A DNA stretch of 55,336 nucleotides, from contig JAIDUZ010000066.1 of the NCBI GenBank assembly GCA_029059935.1, positions 1 through 55,336 of the forward strand. Direction: 5' to 3'. This document shows, piece after piece, positions 41,642-48,870 of this stretch; position 1 is the stretch's first letter, and every line of letters starts with the position of its first letter. The position numbers and the translations under genes are program-made. The DNA comes from Alistipes sp. Lineage in GTDB: Bacteria; Bacteroidota; Bacteroidia; Bacteroidales; Rikenellaceae. Below the pieces are notes generated by a model. It saw only the letters and a list, made by a program, of their open reading frames with translations. It searched no databases and was not told where the DNA came from.

Positions 41642-42736
41642 CTAACGGTCGAACCGGCCGGCCCAGCGGGCGGCATACTCTTCGGCCGTCAGCCCCGTGA
41701 AGGTGATGTGGCCCATCTTGCGCAGGGGGCGGCTCTCGCTCTTGCCGTAGAGGTGGACATGCACCCCCTCGGCGCCCTCGGCCGCAATCGCGCGCGCCGC
41801 ATCGAGGTCGCGGCCCAGGATGTTCTTCATCACGGCGGGTGCCTCCTGCCGCGGTTCTTCGAGCGGCTCGCCCACCAGGAAGCGCACCAGCTCGCGGTAC
41901 TGGTTGGTCGTGGCGCCCTCGATGGTCCAGTGACCCGAGTTGTGGGGGCGCGGCGCCATCTCGTTGAACCAGAAGCGGTCGCCCCTGACGAAGAGCTCCA
42001 CGGCCAGGATGCCCCGGTAGCCGCACTCCCGCATGAACCGCTCGCCCGTGGCGCGCATGCGTGCCGCCAGCTCCGGCGAAAGACCCTCGGCCGGCACGAA
42101 GCAAAGGTCGAGGATGCCGTCGCGGTGGACGTTGCGGCCGATGGGGAACGTGACGACCTTTTCGCCGTCGGCCACCATCACCAGGCTGGCTTCATAGTCG
42201 AAATCCACGAACGCTTCCAGGATGCAGGGCACCGCCAGCAGCGGCAGCGCCTTTTCTACGTCGGTCTCCGTGCGGAGCACCGCCTGCCCGTGGCCGTCGT
42301 AGCCCAGCGTGCGGGTCTTCAACACGCACGGAAAGCCTATCTCGCGCAGCGCCCGCCGCAGTCCCGCCTCGTCGTCGACCGCCGCATAGGCCGGGGTCTC
42401 GAAGCCGTGGGCCCGGGCGTTCTCTTTCTCGCGCAGGCGGTCCTGCGAGTCGTAGAGCGGCCGGAAACCCTGAGGAATATTGTATTTTTCGGCCAGCGGA
42501 ACCAGCACCCCGCCCGGCACGTTCTCGAATTCGTAGGTCACCGCGTCGCTCCGGCGGCACAGCTCTTCGAGCGCCGCCGCATCGTCGTAGGGCGCCACGA
42601 TGCGGTCGTCGCACACGGCAAAGGCCGGAGCGTCGGGCGCCGGGTCGAGCGCCACGGTGTGCACGCCCAGCCGGCGCGCCTCCTCCGCAATCATCAGCCC
42701 CAGCTGACCGCCCCCTATAATGCCGATGGTCTTCAT
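41642..42736 (-). CDS. purK: 5-(carboxyamino)imidazole ribonucleotide synthase
   Basis: ATP-grasp enzyme that carboxylates AIR to N5-CAIR with bicarbonate. The 364-residue protein starts with the GIIGGGQLGLM loop, has KTRTLGYDGHGQ and FVDFDYEASLV, and the EMAPRPHNSGHWTIEG segment that marks PurK. PurE, which uses its product, ends one base upstream in the same transcript. Confidence 0.97.
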   Translation of the reverse strand: MKTIGIIGGGQLGLMIAEEARRLGVHTVALDPAPDAPAFAVCDDRIVAPYDDAAALEELCRRSDAVTYEFENVPGGVLVPLAEKYNIPQGFRPLYDSQDRLREKENARAHGFETPAYAAVDDEAGLRRALREIGFPCVLKTRTLGYDGHGQAVLRTETDVEKALPLLAVPCILEAFVDFDYEASLVMVADGEKVVTFPIGRNVHRDGILDLCFVPAEGLSPELAARMRATGERFMRECGYRGILAVELFVRGDRFWFNEMAPRPHNSGHWTIEGATTNQYRELVRFLVGEPLEEPRQEAPAVMKNILGRDLDAARAIAAEGAEGVHVHLYGKSESRPLRKMGHITFTGLTAEEYAARWAGRFDR

Positions 42737-42737
42737 G

Positions 42738-43205
42738 CTATATCTCGGCTTTCAGTACGTCGGAGGTCTGTTTCGCACGGAAAGCGTCGAGCTTGCCGGC
42801 CAGCGCCCCGTCTTGCAGGGCAAGTATCGAAATCGCTATCAGCGCAGCATTCCGGGCTCCGTTGATGGCCGTCGTGGCCACAGGCACCCCGGCAGGCATC
42901 TGCACGATGGAGAGCAGCGAGTCGAGACCGTTGAGCGCCCGCGACTTCACGGGGACTCCCACCACCGGCAGCGGGGTCATCGAGGCCACCATGCCCGGCA
43001 GGTGGGCCGCACCGCCGGCTCCGGCGATGATGACGCCCAGGCCGCGGCCGCGCGCCGTCTTGGCATATTCGCACAGCAGGTCGGGCGTGCGGTGGGCGCT
43101 CACCACGCGTTTTTCGAATTCGACACCGAATTCTTCGAGCGTCCGCACGGCATCGGCCATCACTTCGTAGTCGCTCGTCGAGCCCATGATCACACCTACT
43201 TTCAT
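42738..43205 (-). CDS. purE: N5-carboxyaminoimidazole ribonucleotide mutase
   Basis: Class I PurE, converting N5-CAIR to CAIR. The 155-residue protein has the GSTSDYEVM loop, SAHRTPD, and [13 protein letters not shown], all conserved. Its presence with PurK shows the bacterial two-enzyme route. First gene of the purine block; its promoter at 43631-43661 implies a leader of about 420 nt. Confidence 0.97.
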   Translation of the reverse strand: MKVGVIMGSTSDYEVMADAVRTLEEFGVEFEKRVVSAHRTPDLLCEYAKTARGRGLGVIIAGAGGAAHLPGMVASMTPLPVVGVPVKSRALNGLDSLLSIVQMPAGVPVATTAINGARNAALIAISILALQDGALAGKLDAFRAKQTSDVLKAEI

Positions 43206-43405
43206 ATCGTGTTCCTTTTGTTTTTCAGTCTCTTCCGATCTTCTGTCGTCCCGACGCTCCGGCACGTTCCTTTCCGGCATTCCGCCCCGGCATTCTCCGG
43301 CGGCCTCCGGCCGTCGTCTGCGGACCGGTCCGACCATTTCAGCCGTCCCGCGCCGGCGGTTCCGGAATCGTTCCGCTGTCAGAGCTCCGACCCCCGAAAA
43401 GCCGA

Positions 43406-43435
43406 ACCGCCGCGACATGCGCATGTCGTGGCGGT
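43406..43435. promoter_or_regulatory. 30-bp palindrome in the purE leader
   Basis: Arms of 15 nt (ACCGCCGCGACATGC and GCATGTCGTGGCGGT) match at 14 of 15 positions with no spacer. It is about 200 nt downstream of the predicted transcription start. The lack of a loop suits a dimeric DNA-binding protein better than an RNA hairpin, but either is possible. No regulator is known to me for it. Confidence 0.5.
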
Positions 43436-43630
43436 CCGTATCTGTCCGACGATTCCGCAGGCGGGCATCCGCCGCCCCCGGCAAACCGCACCGAAGCCCT
43501 GCTGCCGGCCCGGCACCGCTTGTCCGGCAGCCTGTTCCGACTGCCGCCGCCTGCGTCTCGACCGACCCGTATGAACTCCGGCTGCCATCGTCTGTTTCCA
43601 GTAAACGTCGTCGTTGTGAAATCGACGTTG

Positions 43631-43661
43631 CAAAGGTAGCCCATTCCGGCCTACTTTCAAA
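43631..43661 (-). promoter_or_regulatory. Promoter of the purine block
   Basis: On the minus strand: TTTG (43661-43658), 19 nt, TACCTTTG (43638-43631). Full consensus match, about 60 nt past the pyrB stop. Confidence 0.85.
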
Positions 43662-43716
43662 ATCCACGGTCGGATTCTATCGACAATTTATCGACAATTC
43701 AAAAGCCGGCTTCCGT

Positions 43717-43740
43717 CCACCTTTCACTTTTCGCCTTTCG
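43717..43740. repeat. GTGAAAR heptamer array covering the pyrB 3' end
   Basis: CACCTTTCACTTTTCGCC on the plus strand. On the minus strand it provides the last residues of PyrB (AKGEK) and its TGA. Confidence 0.7.
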
Positions 43741-44842
43741 CTTCGAACGATCGGGCTTTCGCCTCGCAGTAGGCGCAGCGGCAGATGCCGTCGGCCGTGC
43801 GGCGGAAAAGCGGGTCGACATCTTCGGTGGCGGAGATGCAGCGCTTGTTGGTGCATTCGTGCCCCCCCACGACGTAAGGTTCGGCGAAGACAGGCGTCCG
43901 TTCGAACGGCTTGTTCTCGCCGGCCCACTGGAGCAGCGTGTAAATCAGCGCCATGCGCACGAATTTGCCGTTCTCGACCTGCCGGAAGTAGGCCGCCCGG
44001 GGGTCGTTGTCGACCGCCCGGGTTATCTCGTTGACACGGGGCAGCGGGTGGAGGATAATCATATCCTCGCGCGCGGTCTTCAGCTTCTCGGGGTCGAGCA
44101 CGAAGCTGTCCTTCACGCGGTCGAACTCCTCCTCGTCGAGGAAACGCTCTTTCTGCACGCGCGTCATGTAGAGGATGTCCAGCTCGGGCATCACCTCCTC
44201 CATGGTGCGGACCTCGCGGAATTCCAGGGCGGAGTTGGCACGCATCTCCTGCAACATGTAGTCGGGCAGGCGCAGCTCCTCGGGCGAAATGAGAATCACC
44301 TTCACCCCCTCGTAGCGCGACAGCGCCTTGATGAGCGAATGGACCGTGCGGCCGAATTTGAGGTCGCCGCAGAAGCCGATCGTGAGGTGGTCGAAGCGGC
44401 CCTTCTCGCGCTTGATGGTGAGCAGGTCGGTGAGGGTCTGCGTGGGGTGGGAGTGGCTGCCGTCGCCGGCATTGATGACCGGGATGCCGGCATACTGCGA
44501 CGCCACGAGCGGCGCACCCTCCTTGAAGTGGCGCATGGCGATGATGTCGGCGAAGCAACGGATGACGCGCACGGTGTCGGCCACGGTCTCGCCCTTGGAG
44601 ACCGACGACGACGCAGCGTCGGAGAAGCCGATGACCTCGCCGCCCAGCTCCAGCATGGCTGCCGTGAAGCTCAGCCGCGTGCGGGTCGAAGGTTCGTAGA
44701 AGAGCGTGGCGAGCTTCTTGCCCTTGCACGCAGTGCTGTACTTGGCCCGGTCGGCGATGATCTCCTCGGCCAGGGCGATGATCCGCCCGGTCTCCTCGAC
44801 CGAGAGGTCCATGGGGTCTGTCAGGTGACGCATGATTTCCAT
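43724..44842 (-). CDS. pyrB: Aspartate carbamoyltransferase with C-terminal PyrI-type zinc domain
   Basis: Condenses carbamoyl phosphate and aspartate, the committed step of pyrimidine synthesis. The 372-residue protein has the carbamoyl-phosphate loop [11 protein letters not shown] (49-59), HPTQTLTDL and HPLPRVNEI, so the catalytic chain is complete by about residue 318. The extra C-terminus carries Cys330-x4-Cys335 (ECTNKRCIS) and Cys356-x2-Cys359 (RCAYCEA), matching the zinc-binding domain of the regulatory chain PyrI (CxxxxC...CxxC). The PyrI nucleotide-binding domain is absent and there is no separate pyrI in the window. The ATG at 44842 is used; one three codons on is also possible. The last five residues come from a heptamer repeat. 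Confidence 0.92.
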   Translation of the reverse strand: MEIMRHLTDPMDLSVEETGRIIALAEEIIADRAKYSTACKGKKLATLFYEPSTRTRLSFTAAMLELGGEVIGFSDAASSSVSKGETVADTVRVIRCFADIIAMRHFKEGAPLVASQYAGIPVINAGDGSHSHPTQTLTDLLTIKREKGRFDHLTIGFCGDLKFGRTVHSLIKALSRYEGVKVILISPEELRLPDYMLQEMRANSALEFREVRTMEEVMPELDILYMTRVQKERFLDEEEFDRVKDSFVLDPEKLKTAREDMIILHPLPRVNEITRAVDNDPRAAYFRQVENGKFVRMALIYTLLQWAGENKPFERTPVFAEPYVVGGHECTNKRCISATEDVDPLFRRTADGICRCAYCEAKARSFEAKGEK

Positions 44843-44845
44843 GAG

Positions 44846-44918
44846 GTTAAAGGCGAAAGGTCGAAAGTGAAAGGTGCCCGACGAACGCTTTTCACTTTTC
44901 ACCTCTCAATTTTCACTC
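44846..44918. repeat. Inverted GTGAAAR heptamer arms between pyrE and pyrB
   Basis: GAAAGGTCGAAAGTGAAAGG (44855 onward) and CTTTTCACTTTTCACCTCTC (44888 onward) are complementary with a loop of about 14 nt, the tightest pair in the window. Confidence 0.75.
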
Positions 44919-44919
44919 G

Positions 44920-45558
44920 TTACTTCATCCACCCTTCGTCGGCGGGGTTGTCGCGGAAGGCTATCAGACGCGCCTTGTCCTCGGGGCGGATGTAGCCCTT
45001 GTCGGCGGCGACCTCGACCAGCGCGTCGAGGTTCGAGAGGCTGTGGTTCACCACCCCGGCCTCGCGCAGCCGCTCGATGCCCTTGCGCATGCCGTAGGTG
45101 AAGATCGACGCCACGCCCAGCACCTCGGCGCCCGCCTCGCGCAGCGCCTCGACCACCTCGATGCACGAACCGGCGGTCGAGATGAGGTCCTCGATGACGA
45201 CCACCTTCTGTCCCTTGTCGAGTTTGCCTTCGATGCGGTTGCCGCGACCGTGGTCCTTGGCCCCCGAACGGACGTAGCCCATCGGCAGGTCGAGCAGCGT
45301 GGCCGTGATGGCGGCATGGGCGATGCCGGCCGTGGAGGTGCCCATCAGCACTTCAGCCTCGGAAAACTTGGCGCGTACGGTCTCGGCCAGCCCGGCCTCG
45401 ACGTGCTTGCGCACTTCGACCGCCGTCAGCGTCAGGCGGTTGTCGCAATAAATCGGGCTCTTGATGCCGCTGGCCCATGTGAACGGCTCTTCGGGGCGCA
45501 GGAACACCGCGCCTATCGAAAGCAGGTCTTCAGCAATACGTTTTTCCATTGTTATCAT
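44920..45558 (-). CDS. pyrE: Orotate phosphoribosyltransferase
   Basis: Makes OMP from orotate and PRPP. The 212-residue protein has [17 protein letters not shown] at 25-41, typical of the family, and the PRPP loop [13 protein letters not shown] (about 121-133). The ATG at 45558 overlaps the stop of the upstream gene (ATGA), which favours it over the ATG three codons later. A heptamer-arm gap separates it from pyrB. Confidence 0.96.
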   Translation of the reverse strand: MITMEKRIAEDLLSIGAVFLRPEEPFTWASGIKSPIYCDNRLTLTAVEVRKHVEAGLAETVRAKFSEAEVLMGTSTAGIAHAAITATLLDLPMGYVRSGAKDHGRGNRIEGKLDKGQKVVVIEDLISTAGSCIEVVEALREAGAEVLGVASIFTYGMRKGIERLREAGVVNHSLSNLDALVEVAADKGYIRPEDKARLIAFRDNPADEGWMK

Positions 45559-45980
45559 CGGTTTTCGGTTTCTTCCTGGTCATCTTCGCCGGAATCTTCG
45601 TCATCTTCATACTCCTCCGCGTCCTCGGACCCGTCGTCCTCGCCGCAGCAGTCGCCGGACCCGTCCGATTCGAGCAGACCGTACACCTCCGACGAATGGC
45701 CCCCGGTAAAGGACGCGGCGAGCAGAATGAGGGTCCACGGCAGAATCAGCATGAGCCACAGCAGGTTGGCCAACACGATATTGTACGTGAACCCGCTGAC
45801 GAGCAGGTGCTTCCGCATGCACCGCGGACAACAGACATACTTTTTGCGGCGATGGTAGACGAAAGCGAGGATGAAGACGAGCAGGTCCATCATCCAATAG
45901 CTCTTGATCGAATCGCTCGGCCGCCCGCACTCGGGACAGGCGACCATCAGCGGCGCTGCGGATTCGGTACGGTTTCTCAT
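45555..45980 (-). CDS. Zinc-ribbon membrane protein with acidic tail
   Basis: I do not recognise a named family. The 141-residue protein starts with a zinc-ribbon pattern (CPECGRP at 15-21, CCPRC at 50-54), has two hydrophobic segments (about 31-43 and 65-90) and ends in a strongly acidic tail of about 35 residues ([14 protein letters not shown]). It resembles small zinc-ribbon membrane proteins of unknown role. It overlaps pyrE by ATGA and lies 27 nt after the glutaredoxin gene, so it is co-translated with pyrE and embedded in the pyrimidine operon. Confidence 0.7.
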   Translation of the reverse strand: MRNRTESAAPLMVACPECGRPSDSIKSYWMMDLLVFILAFVYHRRKKYVCCPRCMRKHLLVSGFTYNIVLANLLWLMLILPWTLILLAASFTGGHSSEVYGLLESDGSGDCCGEDDGSEDAEEYEDDEDSGEDDQEETENR

Positions 45981-46007
45981 GGGACGTTCGGGTTCGTTAA
46001 CTTGGCG

Positions 46008-46268
46008 TCAGTCCAGCGCCCGGCGCAACAGCGCCTCCACCTCGTCGGCGGAGATGCCGCCCTCGTGGACCTTGACGCCGTCGACGTAGAACGTGGGGAC
46101 ATAATAGTAATCGTAGCGGTCGGCCACCTCGGGCTGCTCCGACTCCTCGACCGTCTCGATTTCGACGGCCGCCAGCTCGGGATGCGCCGCACGGGCGTCG
46201 GCGATGTATTGCAGCGCCCGCTTGCAGTAGGGGCAATTGCGCAGGTAGAAAAGCTTTACGGACTTCAT
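46008..46268 (-). CDS. Glutaredoxin-like thiol protein
   Basis: An 86-residue thioredoxin-fold protein with the dithiol active site NCPYCKRA at 11-18 and the conserved cis-Pro in YYYVPTFYVDG. The size and CPYC motif fit glutaredoxin. It sits between pyrF and the zinc-ribbon gene. A link to pyrimidine synthesis is not obvious; it might supply electrons for ribonucleotide reduction or simply be carried along. Confidence 0.85.
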   Translation of the reverse strand: MKSVKLFYLRNCPYCKRALQYIADARAAHPELAAVEIETVEESEQPEVADRYDYYYVPTFYVDGVKVHEGGISADEVEALLRRALD

Positions 46269-46320
46269 AACAAGTGAAAGGTGAAAAGTGAAATTTTACC
46301 GGAAGCCTTTCAATTTTCAC
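46269..46320. repeat. Inverted GTGAAAR heptamer arms between pyrF and the glutaredoxin gene
   Basis: AAGTGAAAGGTGAAAAGTG and CCTTTCAATTTTCACTCC are complementary. The second arm contains the pyrF stop codon (46317-46319). Confidence 0.75.
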
Positions 46321-47030
46321 TCCACTCCCATGAATTCCTCCACGCAGCGGCGGTAGGCGGCCACGGGGTCGGGCGCGGCGGTGACGGGGCGTCCCACGAC
46401 GATGAAGTCGGAGCCGATTTCGCGGGCACGGGCGGGCGTGGTGACGCGCACCTGGTCGGCGACATCGCCGTCGGCGAAGCGGATGCCGGGCGTGACGGTC
46501 AGGAAACCGGCGCCGCACGCCTCGTGGACCATGCCGGCCTCCAGGGGCGAGCAGACCACGCCGTCGAGCCCCGCCTCGCGGGTGTTGCGGGCGTAGCGGA
46601 CGATGGTGTCGTTGATGGAGGCGCCTATCAGCAGCTCCTGCTGCATGCGCTCCTCGCTGGTGGAGGTGAGCTGCGTCACGGCGATGAGCAGGGGCCGCGT
46701 GCCGTCCTCGCGCGTGAGACCCTCACGGGCGGCGCGCATCATCTCGATGGTGCCGGCGGCGTGGACGTTGCACATGTCGACATCGAGCCGCGACAGCACG
46801 GCCATGGCCTTGCGGACGGTGTTGGGAATGTCGTGGAGCTTCAGGTCGAGGAAGATGCGGTGGCCCCGGCGCTTGATTTCGCGCACGATGGCCGGGCCCT
46901 CGGCGTAGAAGAGCTCCATGCCGATTTTCAGAAAGGGTTTGCGCGCCTCGTCCTTGAAAAGGTCGAGGAAGCGGAAAGTATCCTCTGCCGACTTGAAGTC
47001 GCAGGCGATGATTACGTCTTTGTTATCCAT
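46317..47030 (-). CDS. pyrF: Orotidine 5'-phosphate decarboxylase
   Basis: Final step to UMP. The 237-residue protein has the catalytic [11 protein letters not shown] segment (Lys and Asp array, about 60-70) and the C-terminal [10 protein letters not shown] and [12 protein letters not shown] phosphate-binding parts, as in the short bacterial class. The ATG at 47030 gives [12 protein letters not shown]. Its stop codon lies in the following heptamer repeat. Confidence 0.96.
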   Translation of the reverse strand: MDNKDVIIACDFKSAEDTFRFLDLFKDEARKPFLKIGMELFYAEGPAIVREIKRRGHRIFLDLKLHDIPNTVRKAMAVLSRLDVDMCNVHAAGTIEMMRAAREGLTREDGTRPLLIAVTQLTSTSEERMQQELLIGASINDTIVRYARNTREAGLDGVVCSPLEAGMVHEACGAGFLTVTPGIRFADGDVADQVRVTTPARAREIGSDFIVVGRPVTAAPDPVAAYRRCVEEFMGVE

Positions 47031-47035
47031 TTCAA

Positions 47036-47072
47036 AAAAGTTAAAGGCGAAAGGTCGAAAGTGAAAGGTATT
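47036..47072. repeat. GTGAAAR heptamer array between pyrD and pyrF
   Basis: GTTAAAGGCGAAAGGTCGAA and AAGTGAAAGGT in tandem; the matching right arm is weak. Confidence 0.6.
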
Positions 47073-47098
47073 TGCCGAACACTTCACACATTCCACGC

Positions 47099-48019
47099 TC
47101 AGTTCTCACACTGCACGATTCCTATGATGTCGCTCAGTTTTTCGATGCCCAGGCGCTCCATTTCGGCGGGCAGGGCCTCGACGATCTCCTTGCAGGCATA
47201 GGGATTGACCAGATTGGCGGCGCCGACCTCCACGGCCGTGGCGCCGGCCATCATCATCTCGATGACGTCGCGGGCCGTAGAGACGCCGCCGCACCCGATG
47301 ACGGGCACACGGCACGCCCGGGCCACCTGGAAGACCATCCGCACGGCCACGGGGAAGATCGCCGGGCCGGAGAAGCCGCCCATCGTATTGGCGATGACGG
47401 GCTTGCGGCGCGCGACATCGATACGCATGCCCAACAAAGTATTTATCAAGCACAAACCGTCGGCCCCGGCCTCCTCGCACGCCTTGGCGATGGCCACGAT
47501 GTCCGTGACGTTGGGGCTCAGCTTGATGTAGACCGGCTTGGTCGTCACGGCCTTGACGGCGCGCGTGACCTCGGCGGCGGCTTCGGGCGAGGTGCCGAAC
47601 GACATGCCGCCGTGCCGCACGTTGGGACACGAGACGTTGACCTCGATGAGCCCCACCTGCTCCTCCTTGTCGATGCGCTCGCAACAACAGGCGTACTCCT
47701 CGACGGAGAAGCCCGAGATGTTGGCGATGACGGGCTTGTGGAAGAATTCGCGCAGGCGCGGCAGCTCCTCGGCGATGACATGGTCGATGCCGGGATTCTG
47801 CAACCCCACGGCGTTGATCATCCCCTCGCGGCACTCGGCGATGCGGGGCGTCGGGTTGCCGAAGCGCGGCTCGCGCGTGGTCCCCTTGAACGAAAAGGAG
47901 CCCAGGATGTCGAGGTCGTAGAAGTCGCTGAACTCCCGGCCGTAGCCGAACGTGCCGCTGGCCGGGATGACGGGGTTGTCCAGCCTCAACCCGGAAAGTA
48001 TGACGGAAGTGTCTATCAT
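47099..48019 (-). CDS. pyrD: Dihydroorotate dehydrogenase, class 1B catalytic subunit
   Basis: Oxidises dihydroorotate to orotate with FMN. The 306-residue protein has NVSCPNV with the class 1 catalytic Cys, [10 protein letters not shown], and the FMN phosphate loop [10 protein letters not shown]. pyrK encoded just upstream provides the FAD and iron-sulfur subunit, so the enzyme is the NAD-linked heterotetramer. The gap to pyrK (113 nt) holds GC-rich element copy 5. Confidence 0.97.
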   Translation of the reverse strand: MIDTSVILSGLRLDNPVIPASGTFGYGREFSDFYDLDILGSFSFKGTTREPRFGNPTPRIAECREGMINAVGLQNPGIDHVIAEELPRLREFFHKPVIANISGFSVEEYACCCERIDKEEQVGLIEVNVSCPNVRHGGMSFGTSPEAAAEVTRAVKAVTTKPVYIKLSPNVTDIVAIAKACEEAGADGLCLINTLLGMRIDVARRKPVIANTMGGFSGPAIFPVAVRMVFQVARACRVPVIGCGGVSTARDVIEMMMAGATAVEVGAANLVNPYACKEIVEALPAEMERLGIEKLSDIIGIVQCEN

Positions 48020-48049
48020 ATCAATTCTGTTCGGGAGATACGGCCGCTG

Positions 48050-48100
48050 CCTGCGGAGCACGCTTGCGGGCCTCCGCACCGGGAGGCTGCGGCCCGCACG
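48050..48100 (+). repeat. GC-rich hairpin element, copy 5
   Basis: CCTGCGGAGCACGC followed by TTGCGGGCCTCCGCACCGGG and AGGCTGCGGCCCGCA. It lies between pyrK and pyrD, inside an operon, in the orientation opposite to transcription. Confidence 0.7.
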
Positions 48101-48132
48101 GCCCAAAGGGCCGCATCGTCCACTTTATCCAT

Positions 48133-48870
48133 TCACCAAAGTATCTCGCCCTTGTTCATCACCGGCCCCTCCTTGCAGATGCGCTTGCTGCCCGTGAGGG
48201 TCTTGCACGAACAGCCCATGCAGGCGCCGAAGCCGCACCCCATGCGTTCCTCGAACGACAACTGGCCGTCGCAGGCCGTGGCTTGCGACAAGGCCCGGAG
48301 CATCGGCAGCGGACCGCAAGCATAAAAGTAGTCGAAATCGAGCCCCGCAAGAGCGTCGGTGACAAAACCCTTCACCCCCTCGGAGCCGTCGGCCGTAGCG
48401 ACCGTGACGGAGCACCCCAGGGCGCGGAACTCCTCGGCATAGAAGACCTCGGCCGCCGTGTTGAAGCCCAGCACGACCTGCACCGGCCTGCCGGACGCAA
48501 GGAGCACCTTGGCCAGATTGTAGAGCGGCGGCACGCCCACCCCGCCGCCGACCAGCAGCGGCCGCCGGGCGCCGTTGTCCGCAGAGAAGCCGTTGCCCAG
48601 ACCCGTGAGCAGGTCGAGGCGCTCGCCGGCCCGCATGCGGGCCATCTGCGCGGTGCCCTCGCCCACGACCTTGTAGACAAGGGTCAGCGATTCGGCATCG
48701 TAGTCGCACACCGAGATGGGGCGCCGCAGGTAGCGGCCCGCCAGCGCGATGTTGACGAACTGCCCGGGCCGCGAAATCCACTGCGTGTCGCCCCCGAGGC
48801 GCATGCGGCGGACCGACGCCGTGAGCGGCTCGTTCGCCAGCACGGTATATGTCCCTTGTTTGTACATCAT
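48133..48870 (-). CDS. pyrK: Dihydroorotate dehydrogenase electron-transfer subunit
   Basis: FAD and [2Fe-2S] subunit that passes electrons from PyrD to NAD. The 245-residue protein has RPISVCDYD (flavin contact), the nucleotide loop [14 protein letters not shown], and four cluster cysteines in [14 protein letters not shown] and KRICKEGPV. The ATG at 48870 overlaps the carB stop (ATGA). Confidence 0.96.
   Translation of the reverse strand: MMYKQGTYTVLANEPLTASVRRMRLGGDTQWISRPGQFVNIALAGRYLRRPISVCDYDAESLTLVYKVVGEGTAQMARMRAGERLDLLTGLGNGFSADNGARRPLLVGGGVGVPPLYNLAKVLLASGRPVQVVLGFNTAAEVFYAEEFRALGCSVTVATADGSEGVKGFVTDALAGLDFDYFYACGPLPMLRALSQATACDGQLSFEERMGCGFGACMGCSCKTLTGSKRICKEGPVMNKGEILW

Larger units (their letters stand above)
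43206..43723. other. Long GC-rich leader of the purine block
   Basis: 518 nt between pyrB and purE. It holds the purE promoter, a 30-bp near-perfect palindrome (43406-43435), and two direct copies of CCGGCATTC (43274 and 43288 regions). A 71-codon arginine-rich frame (about 43379-43594, minus) shows no recognisable feature and I do not call it. No clear terminator hairpin with a T tract is visible. Confidence 0.6.

Noticed and set aside
37738..41700. 1320-codon open frame antisense to purL
   Set aside because: PurL on the other strand is certain over its whole length. The antisense frame is open only because GC-rich codon usage avoids stops there.
43379..43594. 71-codon frame in the purE leader as a leader peptide
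   Set aside because: It is long, arginine-rich, ends at no terminator and has no A-rich upstream region. The pyrC leader has all the expected parts, this one does not.
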